64,000 nt of DNA, from NCBI GenBank assembly GCA_930367205.1, contig OV884011.1, forward strand, positions 37,585,754-37,649,753, given 5' to 3'. Numbering within the stretch: position 1 is the first letter of the stretch; the number at the start of each line of letters is the position of its first letter. The stretch comes from Acanthosoma haemorrhoidale. Lineage: Eukaryota; Arthropoda; Insecta; Hemiptera; Acanthosomatidae. The notes beneath the pieces were generated by a model. It ran no database searches. It worked only from the letters and a program-made list of their open reading frames with translations, and was not told where the DNA came from. Below, in pieces: positions 23,212 through 32,354 of the stretch. Both the position numbers and the translations under genes were made by a program.

Positions 23212-26200
23212 ATGGCCGCCAACAACAACGTAACGATCTTTCCCCAACTAACAGATACAAATTTTAAAAACTGGAAGTTCCGTGTCACCACCTTACTGGA
23301 TGAGAAAGGGTTCAAAGAAACGATTGAAGATGATTGGAAGCCGGACACCAACGAGAAGAAGTCTATGGATAAAAAGGCAATGAATGTAATTATTAATTGT
23401 GTTACTGATCGTCATATAGACTACATTCGAGGCGCGGAATCAGCCAAGGGAATGATGAAATCGCTTAGTAATGTGTTTGAACGGAAGAGTACGATATCTA
23501 AACTCTTAGTTCGGAAGAAATTGTTAACATTAAAGTGCACTACGAGTCTGCAAGACCATTTTAATAAATTTGATGCTCTAGTCAGAGATCTTGAATCTAT
23601 GGGATCCAAGATGGCAGAAGACGATCAGGTCTGTCACTTATTATTAACTCTTCCCGATAAATATGAACATATTGTGACAGTGTTGGAAGCAATGGATACG
23701 GAGCTCACTGTGGACTTTGTAAAATCAAGGCTTTTAGATGCAGAACTCAAAATGAATATGCAAGGCACCGTTATCAACGAAGCATCATTCATATCACTCC
23801 CTAAAAGTGGACATTCCGTCAAGAAATGTTTCGAATGCGGTGACACCAGACACTTAGTGGCGAAATGTCCAAAACTCAAATTCAAAAGCAGTTCTAAACA
23901 AAATAATGCTAATTACAATAAAGTTGGTAATCGGGAAAATCGATCATCGAACGATAACAACAATTGTACAATTGTACCAAATCTGACATTAAATATAATA
24001 TCAGTGAAGAAAATAGTGGAATCTGGAAAGGAGGTAATTTTCAGAAATGATAAGACAATGATTGTTCATAATAACATTATAGAGGGCCAATTATGTGGAA
24101 AGCTTTATATACTAAACCTGTTTATTAATGTTGAAAAGTGTAACATCACGAACGATTTGAATTTATGGCACAGAAGATTGGGGCATTTGGGGCGAAAAGG
24201 ACTCCATGAAATGGGATTGCCTTATTCTAAAGACGTTTGTGATTCATGTAGACAGGGCAAGGCTGTTAGGCTTCCTTTTAATCCTTCCGTTGAACCAAAA
24301 TCAAGTCGGATTGGGGAATTCATCCACACCGATATAAGTGGACCAGTGACTCCTCATTCAATCAATGGAGAAAAATATTTCCAAGTTGTTCTTGATGACT
24401 TTTCTCACTTTTGTGTGGTGTATTTACTAAAAAGCAAGGATGAAGCTACCTACAATTTAATAAATTACATCAAGGAATCAGAAACCAAGTTCGGGCCTGT
24501 TTGCCGTATACGTTGTGATAACGGAGGTGAGTTCTCTAATAAAATCATTCAGAAGTTTTGTCAAGATAAAGGAATACGTATCGAATACACAGCTCCATAT
24601 TCTCCTCAAATGAATGGCAGAACTGAGAGAATGAATGGAACGTTGCTTAACAAAGTGAGAACTATGTTCATCGATACAGGGTTGCCCAAGATTCTTTGGG
24701 GCGAGGCAATTAGAACAGCTGCCTTTCAGCTTAATCGGTCCCCAACAGCGGCTTTGAAAGGAGGAATACCCGCCAATATTTATCACGGAAAGCTGGACTT
24801 AGAAAAATTAAGAGTTTTTGGAGCCAAAGCCTGGGCTTTACAGTTGCCTAAGAAAAGGAAATTAGAACCTCGTGCTAAACCAACTATTTTTATAGGCTAC
24901 GCCTCAAATGGCTATCGCCTTTGGGACCCTGAAGCTAATACCATACAGATATCCAGAGACGTCACATTCGATGAAAATAATATAAAATACAGTGATTGGA
25001 AAACAACCGACAAAACACCAATAAGAGTCATTACGGAAGAGAATAGTGAACCTGAAGAAAAAGAACAGGCAATGCAAGATGAAAACAGTGATGAGGAGTC
25101 GTTTCATGAATTTGAAGATGATGAAGAGAAAGAAGCTCGAGAGAAGATAAGAAGAGAGACGCGACTTCCAAAAAGGTTTGATGATTATGAATTGTATAGT
25201 GCATATTGTTTATTAGCTGGTGATCCATCTTCATATTCTGAAGCTGTAAAATCTGGTGAAGGCTGGAATAAAGCTATTGAAACCGAACTAGAAGCACTTG
25301 AAAAGTTTGAAACTTGGGAGCCAGCTAAACTTCCTGAAGGTGTTAAGCCCATCGATACTAAATGGGTCTTCACGACTAAACAGAATGGTCTTAAAAAAGC
25401 CAGATTAGTGGCTCGTGGCTTTCAAGAAGAATGTACTTACGATGTATATTCCCCTGTTGCAAAAATGTCTACTGTACGAATGATGTTGTCTTTTGCATTA
25501 AACAAAAATTATTTGACTAGACAGCTGGATATTCCAACTGCATTTTTAAACGGTGAGCTAGAACAAGATATATACATCAAGACTCCAGAAGGGGTAGATA
25601 GTGAAAGCCCAGTGTTAAAACTAAGGAAAGCATTATATGGACTTAAAGAAGCACCAAGAAGCTGGAACCGGAAATTTCACGAATTTGTAACAAAAAATGG
25701 ACTTATTAGATCAAGTTGTGATGTTTGTCTCTATTCTGGAAGAAATATATGGCTAGTACTGTTTGTAGACGATATACTACTTGTTGGAAAGAAAGAAGAG
25801 CTAAGTAATTTTACTTCATTGTTGAAAGGTGAATTTAATGCTAAGGATTTAGGAGAAATTAACTGTTACCTTGGTGCCAACATTTCAAGGAACAAAGAAG
25901 AAATCAAGATTTCACAAAAAACCATGATTAGTGCATTGCTAGACAGATTCAATATGTCTGACTGCAAAGGTGTTTCCACTCCTTTAGCTAGTGACGGTTT
26001 ACCACAAGGAGACGGAAAAGTGATACATGTTCCCTACCGTCAATTGATTGGAGGTTTAATGTACCTTTGTATGATAAGTAGACCAGACATTATGTTTGCT
26101 ACCTCATATTTGAGTCGATTTTTAGATAGACCAAATCCCAGTTTATGGAAATCAGCCAAACGTATATTGAGATATTTAAACCAAACTAAAGACTTTAAAC

Positions 26201-26694
26201 TTGTATTTAAGAAGAATCCATCATTGGACATCATAGCATACTCTGATGCGGACTGGGCAGGCGATCGTCGAGACCGAAAAAGCACCAGTGGCACTGCTGT
26301 CTACTTCGGTGGGAATCTTATTTCGTGGAAGTCTGTAAAGCAGCAGAGCGTCGCACTCTCTACAGCCGAGGCGGAGTATGTAGCAGCAGCACAGACAGCG
26401 GCAGAGGTCATACATCTCCACAACTTAGCAAGAAGTGTGTCAGTGAGTGCTAGTGATGAAGTGCCCTTAATAAAGGTGGATAACAAAAGTGCCATATTTA
26501 TGTTAAGTAATTATGAAAATTCAAAAAGATCAAAGCATATTGACATAAAAGTAAATTTTATAAAGGATTTAATTGCAAATAATAAAATTAAAATTGAATA
26601 TGTACAGTCAGAAAATAACATAGCAGATATTTTAACAAAAGGTTTAGTGGCTCAAAGGTTTGAATTTTTAAGAGAGAAATTGTCAATTTTGTAA
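23212..26694 (+). CDS. Copia Gag-Pol polyprotein lacking the protease segment
   Basis: 1160 residues, stop TAA at 26692-26694. Gag ends with a zinc knuckle at residues 206-219 (CFECGDTRHLVAKC). Integrase has the HHCC finger (H320, H325, C343, C346) and the catalytic triad D374, D436, E472, with 35 residues between the last two. Reverse transcriptase shows QLDIPTAFLN (D773) and FVDD at 851-854. RNase H shows YSDADW (D1012), the E of STAEAEY and D1090. The D-S/T-G-A protease motif and its flanks, normally between knuckle and integrase finger, are missing. The frame passes from an Asn/Lys-rich stretch straight into CTIVPNL near residue 252. The expected length with protease would be roughly 70-120 residues more. 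All other catalytic residues are present. Confidence 0.93.
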   Translation: MAANNNVTIFPQLTDTNFKNWKFRVTTLLDEKGFKETIEDDWKPDTNEKKSMDKKAMNVIINCVTDRHIDYIRGAESAKGMMKSLSNVFERKSTISKLLVRKKLLTLKCTTSLQDHFNKFDALVRDLESMGSKMAEDDQVCHLLLTLPDKYEHIVTVLEAMDTELTVDFVKSRLLDAELKMNMQGTVINEASFISLPKSGHSVKKCFECGDTRHLVAKCPKLKFKSSSKQNNANYNKVGNRENRSSNDNNNCTIVPNLTLNIISVKKIVESGKEVIFRNDKTMIVHNNIIEGQLCGKLYILNLFINVEKCNITNDLNLWHRRLGHLGRKGLHEMGLPYSKDVCDSCRQGKAVRLPFNPSVEPKSSRIGEFIHTDISGPVTPHSINGEKYFQVVLDDFSHFCVVYLLKSKDEATYNLINYIKESETKFGPVCRIRCDNGGEFSNKIIQKFCQDKGIRIEYTAPYSPQMNGRTERMNGTLLNKVRTMFIDTGLPKILWGEAIRTAAFQLNRSPTAALKGGIPANIYHGKLDLEKLRVFGAKAWALQLPKKRKLEPRAKPTIFIGYASNGYRLWDPEANTIQISRDVTFDENNIKYSDWKTTDKTPIRVITEENSEPEEKEQAMQDENSDEESFHEFEDDEEKEAREKIRRETRLPKRFDDYELYSAYCLLAGDPSSYSEAVKSGEGWNKAIETELEALEKFETWEPAKLPEGVKPIDTKWVFTTKQNGLKKARLVARGFQEECTYDVYSPVAKMSTVRMMLSFALNKNYLTRQLDIPTAFLNGELEQDIYIKTPEGVDSESPVLKLRKALYGLKEAPRSWNRKFHEFVTKNGLIRSSCDVCLYSGRNIWLVLFVDDILLVGKKEELSNFTSLLKGEFNAKDLGEINCYLGANISRNKEEIKISQKTMISALLDRFNMSDCKGVSTPLASDGLPQGDGKVIHVPYRQLIGGLMYLCMISRPDIMFATSYLSRFLDRPNPSLWKSAKRILRYLNQTKDFKLVFKKNPSLDIIAYSDADWAGDRRDRKSTSGTAVYFGGNLISWKSVKQQSVALSTAEAEYVAAAQTAAEVIHLHNLARSVSVSASDEVPLIKVDNKSAIFMLSNYENSKRSKHIDIKVNFIKDLIANNKIKIEYVQSENNIADILTKGLVAQRFEFLREKLSIL

Positions 26695-26803
26695 TGAACT
26701 TATGTACTTAACTGTTTTTTTTTAGATTATGCTTTTGTGGCAATTTTGTTTTTTGTATATTTTTTCTTAAATTCTTTTTGCTTAAAAAAAAAAAATCAAA
26801 ATT

Positions 26804-26812
26804 GAGAAGGGG
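26804..26812 (+). other. Copia polypurine tract
   Basis: GAGAAGGGG immediately before the 3' LTR, the usual primer site for plus-strand DNA synthesis. Confidence 0.8.
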
Positions 26813-26969
26813 TGTTGAAATATTGTATCTCTTTGGTTGATGTAGGCACCCATGGTTAGGCAGGAGTTTATATAACAGTGTGTGTAATAAAGTTGTTCCC
26901 AAGTAATGTGCTGGCTGTGCGCCGCTAGTTTATTATATTTTTCCCTTGCCTGAATCATATAATTTGACA
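26813..26969 (+). repeat. Copia 3' LTR
   Basis: 157 bases, identical to 22948-23104, with TATATAA at 26869-26875 and AATAAA at 26886-26891. Followed directly by the TACAG duplication. Confidence 0.95.
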
Positions 26970-26974
26970 TACAG

Positions 26975-27495
26975 AACCACATGTTTGTATCACCGAAGCA
27001 GCTCAAGGCGATTCTTCGCCAGTGTCAGGGAAACGGAGCACCAGGGCACGGTGGGATACAAACAGTCCTGCTCAAACAAATGCCGAGGAGAGTGATAGTA
27101 TAACTTCCAAACTTATACAACTCTTGTATAAGATTGCGGTACTTTCCTTGGAAACAAAGCATCTTGTTTCCATTACTTAAGCCAGCAAAGAGTGGAGATC
27201 ACCCAGCCCACTACCACCCGATCAGCTTGTTACCGCAGACGGGGAAAATTTTTGAAAAAATTCTATTGAATTATGATATCTAAAAAATTACTGCAGACTG
27301 GATTTCAATCCATAATAATAAATAAATATTGCTCCAGTTTTAACTTCAAAATATTGTTATTGTAATTCTACCCTCCTTCGAATGCATCTGCGTATGCAGA
27401 AAGAGGAGAAATTTGTAAATCTTGTACATTGAATTTTGTTCATCTGTTTGTAAATAATGCTGTTAAATAAAGGGGTTTTGGAAAAATAAAAAATA
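26975..27495 (+). pseudogene. LINE copy C, 3' remainder with deleted RT
   Basis: It resumes after the Copia target duplication with the EN-RT linker, then the start of RT (near 27130-27280, ending in GKIFEKILLN-like sequence and TGFQS). It then jumps at about 27310 to the 3' UTR found in fragment A (CCTACCCTCCTTCGAATGC, then AATAAAGGGGTTTTGG). Most of RT is therefore deleted. The A/T-rich tail is followed by the TA target of the mariner at 27506. Confidence 0.75.
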
Positions 27496-28623
27496 TATAT
27501 ATATACAGAGGGGTTGAAAAAAATGTATCCACTCGTTAACAGTCCATAACTTGCAAACTAATTGACGGTTTTCGAAATGGTCACCATTAACATCCACACA
27601 CAAACGATGCCGCCGAACTGCAGCACGAACTACTGACTGCAACGTGTTCAGTTGGATATTTGCACATGAATGTACGATGGATTCTCGAAGTTCATCCAAT
27701 GTGCGTGGCTTTTGTCGATAAACGACGTCCTTTAGTGTTCCCCACAGGTAAAAGTCCAGAGGAGTTAAGTCTGGGGAACGTGGTGGATACTCTACAGCAC
27801 CTCTACGGCCCATCCATCTTCCTGGTAGATTTTCGTCGGGATAAGCCTTAACACGATTGCGGTAGTGGCCTGGAGCACTATCTTGTTGAAAGTAAAATCT
27901 TCCGTCTCCATACAAGTCTTGGATGGCAGGTAAAATGGATGTTTGAAGCTTCTGAAGGTACACCTCACCGGTAACTGTGCCGTCAAAGAAGAATGGCCCA
28001 ATCAAGCCCCGGTAAGACAACCCACACCACACATTTACTCCTGACAAATTCACGGCTTTGTCTACATGGACGTTTGGATTTTTGGCGGCCCAGTAGATGC
28101 AATTGTGGCGATTTACTGTACCATTGAGTTTGAACTGTGCCTTATCTGTCCACACAATCATCTCTGCAAACTCTTCATCGTTGCGCACCATCTTATTAAA
28201 CCACTCGCTGTACTCCATTCTACGATCTGGGTCGTCCTCGTTCATTGCGTGTAGCAATCTTGGGATGTAGCACTTCCACTTTGCTGTCTTCAAAATTCGC
28301 CGAACACTTGAGCGACTCACTCCAGTTTCACGGGCACACTGTCTCACAGACTTCTGTGGTGAGCGAGTGAATTGTTGTAACACAAGATGGGAGTTAAATG
28401 GACTTGTTACTGTTACAGGTCGTCCAGATCGTTGTTTGTTTACATCTTTAACACAGCCTTCGGCTTCAAATTTGTCTTGAATGCGACGAATCGTTAAACG
28501 TGTCGGTGGCTCTGCTTGATACACATTTCGCCATTTCCGTTGAGCCTCATTAATGTTTTCGTACTTAAAATACCACTTTAAAACAGACTTCCTTTCATCA
28601 AATGTAAGCCTTACGCCAGCCAT
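27463..28623 (-). CDS. Mariner (DD41D) transposase
   Basis: Cut-and-paste DDE transposase. I take the ATG at 28621-28623 (MAGVRLTFDERK); an upstream ATG adds eight unlikely residues. Residues 1-120 hold two helix-turn-helix regions joined by QRSGRP. The catalytic triad is D160 (IVWTDKAQF), D248 (FYFQQDSAPGH) and D290 (SPDLTPLDFYLWG), with exactly 41 residues between the last two, which places it in the DD41D group rather than classic DD34D mariners. The frame is open throughout. It has no stop before the left TIR, so the last residues (from about FENRQLVCKLW on) are encoded by the TIR and then by flanking LINE DNA to 27463. Plausibly active or recently so. Confidence 0.88.
   Translation of the reverse strand: MAGVRLTFDERKSVLKWYFKYENINEAQRKWRNVYQAEPPTRLTIRRIQDKFEAEGCVKDVNKQRSGRPVTVTSPFNSHLVLQQFTRSPQKSVRQCARETGVSRSSVRRILKTAKWKCYIPRLLHAMNEDDPDRRMEYSEWFNKMVRNDEEFAEMIVWTDKAQFKLNGTVNRHNCIYWAAKNPNVHVDKAVNLSGVNVWCGLSYRGLIGPFFFDGTVTGEVYLQKLQTSILPAIQDLYGDGRFYFQQDSAPGHYRNRVKAYPDENLPGRWMGRRGAVEYPPRSPDLTPLDFYLWGTLKDVVYRQKPRTLDELRESIVHSCANIQLNTLQSVVRAAVRRHRLCVDVNGDHFENRQLVCKLWTVNEWIHFFQPLCIYIYFLFFQNPFI
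27506..27568 (+). repeat. Left TIR of the DD41D mariner
   Basis: Begins CAGAGGGGTTGAAAAAAATG and ends AACTAATTGACGG. It pairs with 28769-28830. The transposase frame reads on through this repeat. Confidence 0.9.
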
Positions 28624-28768
28624 GTTTACTCGAGTAACAAGGTACAACTAACAATAAAACACTAACTATCTAGCGACTGTCATCTGACAAAACAAAACAA
28701 CGCAATACAACGCTTGTATGGCGATTGCCGGAACTACCAACTAATTCACTACCAAAATTGGGACAACT

Positions 28769-28830
28769 CCGTCAATTAGTTTGCAAGTTATGGATTTTAA
28801 ACAGTGGATACATTTTTTTGGACCCCTCTG
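28769..28830 (-). repeat. Right TIR of the DD41D mariner
   Basis: On the minus strand it begins CAGAGGGGTCCAAAAAAATG and ends AACTAATTGACGG. It lies upstream of the transposase and presumably contains its promoter. Confidence 0.9.
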
Positions 28831-28930
28831 TATATATTGCTCCAAAAAGGAAACAAAAAATGTAACAAGTACAACATATTATTAAGCAGAACGTCGGAAT
28901 CTTTAATTTAATACTGTACTACTATTATAG

Positions 28931-28952
28931 AGAAATATATATATATATATAA
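28931..28952. repeat. AT microsatellite
   Basis: About ten uninterrupted AT dinucleotides next to the mariner insertion region. Confidence 0.7.
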
Positions 28953-28990
28953 ATTTGTTACCAACATATTAAGTATATAATTACACTTAC

Positions 28991-29184
28991 TCATGTTTTA
29001 TGGGTATAACTATATTTTTCATTTCTTCCTTGTAACATAGGCTTCTCCTGTCAATTTTAGGTCTATCTTGAGAACAAGGGTTTGTGGTTTCGGAACGAAA
29101 TCCTAAACCACCCCGCTCTACTTTATTCGTTAACGTAATTAAAATACCTAAAAACGAAGCTATTTCGTCCACTAGCTTAGACAT
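28991..29184 (-). CDS. Possible first coding exon of an unrecognised gene
   Basis: From ATG 29182-29184 the frame encodes 64 residues (MSKLVDEIASFLGILITL, later GGLGFRSETTNPCSQ and RSLCYKEEMKNI). It ends in a consensus donor, CATGA|GTAAGTG, leaving phase 2. Composition is protein-like rather than intron-like. I do not recognise the family. Following exons would have to lie beyond the 11-kb transposon block on the minus strand, and I found none. Confidence 0.35.
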
Positions 29185-30553
29185 TTTGGAATCGTTTGTC
29201 TCTTTTGGAAATATTTTTAAGCTGGGCTTGATAAATTGCTAATCGTGCTATCCCTCTCCGTATGGTTTCATTTCTTGTGCAAAGAGATTTCATAGGAAGC
29301 AGTTACCATTGAAAGATTTTGATGAAAGCTCATTACTTTGTTTTTTGAATATAAATTTCTGGTTGCAGAACATTTTTTTTTTTCAATGAAATACGATCTC
29401 AAGACTGAACCAACCGAATACTTGAAATAAAAATCAGAATGATTCTTCTTAAGGTATCTGTTGTATTCTTTAGGCATTAAAATATTTCTACCACAGATCT
29501 AACACACTGGTTTTGAGACGTTTTCATGCGAAAACAGAAACCGTTCTTCCTAATCGCTGTTGAACACTCATTTCAATGTCCTTTTCGTGTTTCCGTTTGC
29601 TCATTTCACTAGTAAAAGGGCAACGAACGGGGTGAAGAGTTTTTAAAGGAACTTAGAATCACTTTTACGCTACATAGCACTGTAATTCTACTGAAACATT
29701 ATATTAATCGTGAATAGGTACCTACTATAACGAAAACTATAAAGAAAAGGTCAGAGATGTAATCTTAGAAAACTTGAAGAAATTGATCAGAAAAGGAGGG
29801 CCGGGGAATCCTAGGTGAAAAGTAGGGACTACACGAGGATGTTGATTTTCAGAAAATATCAGAGGATCATACGCACCGAGACGATCGAGAACATCGGTGC
29901 CACATGATACCCTGTTAGAAGACCCTACCGGCTCTTGCCACTTTTCTTATAAGTTTACCGAATCACACGATTGTGACCATATCATGTATTGATCAGATAA
30001 ACTTAGAAGAAAAAAAAACTCCTGGGCGAGTTGCCCCCCCCCCCCTGTAGTACAACCTCGCCTCTCATTGATTGCACAGGCGGTTGAAGAGGGCACCATC
30101 TTGGTTTTTTTTTTCTTGTTTGAAATATCTTTCATCGAGCATACAATCAGTACAAAGTATTTTAAGCAGTGCTTAGGACTTCAGTTTTTTGACGTCTCGT
30201 TTCTTTCGGGGAAAGAGGTTCTTAAGCCAAAACCACGCATCGGAAGACAGAGCTCACGATAAAAATGCTAGTTGCCTTGGAGGAGGTAGCGAGGCCACCT
30301 TCACCATAGGCTACGCTCTGAGTTGCTGGGGATGACAGATAGTATGACACATCATTAGTTTATGGATTTACGGATTAGGCTGGGGCTGGAAAGGGGAGGC
30401 GGGAATGGAAGCTCTGATAGGGTGAGGTGGCTAGGCCTTGTGTGAATGGAATATTGAGATCAGTGTGAAGGGTAGAAAAAGCATTACAGACATAAGAAGA
30501 CATAGAAAGGAGCATTGACTATCTTATGGAGGGTCCTGGATTACTGTAATCCA

Positions 30554-30632
30554 GGTTGGATCTTTTTAAGACTGCTATTTTAGAATAACACATACATACA
30601 GACAGAATCTCCCTTCGGGCTAGGCGAATAAA
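30554..30632 (+). repeat. 77-base direct repeat, copy 1
   Basis: GGTTGGATCTTTTTAAGACTG to CTCCCTTCGGGCTAGGCGA with about six differences from 31246-31326. It is unusual in being GC-balanced within AT-rich DNA. Confidence 0.75.
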
Positions 30633-31245
30633 CAATCCCTGGGATTGGATACGAGGAATATTGGAGGGCTTGGTACATAAAAATTTTATTTTAGTTTTCC
30701 ATACTTCCCGTTATTACATTTTAAGCAAACATGCTCCTTACATTTTGAGATGTTGAGGAACATATACTTCAAATTTCAAATAGATTGAAACATTTTCAAC
30801 CTTGAACCTGGAACTGGAACATTGAACAGTTCTCGAAATGATGTCCTGTCTATCATTTTCCACATGTCAAAACAATCGAGATCTCATTTTAAAGTGGAAG
30901 ATCCAAATGTTAAAAAAAATTAAACCAATTAAAATTAGAATCGAGTTAAGGTACATTCTGAACATGATTTTAAAAGAAATTCTCATTCGCTCATCCAATC
31001 CCAACAACATTTATTTTTGCATTAGTGACTTTAATGTCTCCTTAACCATGGGGAGATAAATCTTGAATAGCTTCTAAGTCCGAGGGACTTGAGAAATATT
31101 AGAAGTTAGTGAAACTGACACGACTTTTAGCACCTTTGTTTTTGTTGTCATACTTTTCATTATGGTATTTTAACCAAAACATAATCAGCATATTTTGAAT
31201 CCTGGTTGTATGGATATGTGGAATTCTTATTAAAAATTTAAGATA

Positions 31246-31326
31246 GGTTGGATATTTGTAAGACTGCTATTTTAGAATAACATATGCATACAGACAGAAT
31301 CTCCCTTCGGGCTAGACGATAAACAA
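31246..31326 (+). repeat. 77-base direct repeat, copy 2
   Basis: Matches 30554-30632 through GACTGCTATTTTAGAATAAC, CAGACAGAATCTCCCTTCGG and GCTAGACGA. The sequence between the copies is not repeated. Confidence 0.75.
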
Positions 31327-32354
31327 CAAACTAAATGTTCAACAAAAATTGTTTTCCTTATTCTTGGATTAACTTTTTTCTAGACGTTTTCTTTTTGAAA
31401 ATGTATGTATGGAGTCCATGCCATAAAAAACACATTTACTTGGTCTTAATGAAACTCAATCACACAGCCATATCATTTACCTTCAAAATAAATAATCAGT
31501 AGGTAATTCCTTGAGCAACTTTAAATTTCTACCACCATTACTAGTTTTAATGTGTTCTGAGATTATAGGTGAAAAAATCAGAACTTTTAATTTCGAATAT
31601 ATTGTAATGTTTATATTAAATTAAACTTATTATATATATATATTAAACTTAACCTAAAGAAGCAAATTTATCGGATTATCAGGCATTTGAACAGAATTAT
31701 AAATCACATAATCACTTTTTGATTTATTATAGAAAACTTTTATAAAATGAATTCTTTCACACATACAATAAGGTTTCTTAAACTGTCTTTTCATCTATTG
31801 AAATAATATTCTTATTGGCGTGGATACCTTTGCAAAAAGTTAATCAAAAACATATTCTTATAACAAACAAGAAAACATTAAAAGACATAAGTCTTTTGTT
31901 GATTAGTCTATAAACTTAAACTCAAACTTTGAAATTATAAACAAGCATATTGTACAGTTAATTTAGTAATGCAATTCATAAATATAAGCCCAAAAATCCA
32001 ACTTAATGTATTAATACAATTTTCACAGAAAATATCTGTAAAGTCAGTACTACACCTACACCCAGGATAGAATAGATCCACAAAACTTTTTTATAAAAAA
32101 AAATTGAAAACTACGAAACAAAGCCATTATATAATATGTTTTGACATAGTTGTTCTAATATATCTTGTATTGCACTATAATTATTACTAATAAAGTATTT
32201 AACTAATGGATATTAGTAATAAACTTTGATTATAATTTGTTAATATTTGTTCTCTTCCCCAAGAAAAAATACTCTTAAAAAAAATAATGCCTGGCTATGC
32301 CCCTGCTGATAATGTTACAGAAAAAAACAAACAATAAAAATCATGAACTGCTAT

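Larger units (their letters stand above)
22943..26974 (+). mobile_element. Copia-type LTR retrotransposon with identical LTRs and 5-bp target duplication
   Basis: The element (22948-26969) has two 157-base LTRs that I compared base by base and found identical. It is bracketed by a perfect TACAG duplication (22943-22947 and 26970-26974). It carries a primer-binding site, one long open frame and a purine tract. Identical LTRs mean very recent insertion. The host site is the ORF2 of LINE copy C. The polyprotein frame is open but lacks the protease segment, so this copy is probably non-autonomous. Confidence 0.95.
27506..28830 (-). mobile_element. Complete DD41D mariner element
   Basis: 1325 bases bounded by CAGAGGGG...CCCCTCTG inverted repeats and flanked by TA on both sides (27504-27505, 28831-28832), the standard Tc1/mariner target duplication. 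TIRs of about 62 bases (27506-27568 and 28769-28830) match with a handful of differences. It carries one open transposase frame. Inserted in the tail of LINE copy C. Confidence 0.92.
29200..32340. other. Non-coding interval downstream of the glutamate receptor gene
   Basis: AT-rich, with a poly-C run near 30036-30046, GC-richer repeat-like DNA at 30250-30680 and a duplicated 77-base segment (30554-30632, 31246-31326). The receptor's 3' UTR presumably occupies its right end; a minus-strand AATAAA occurs at 31723-31728. No other gene seen. Confidence 0.45.
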
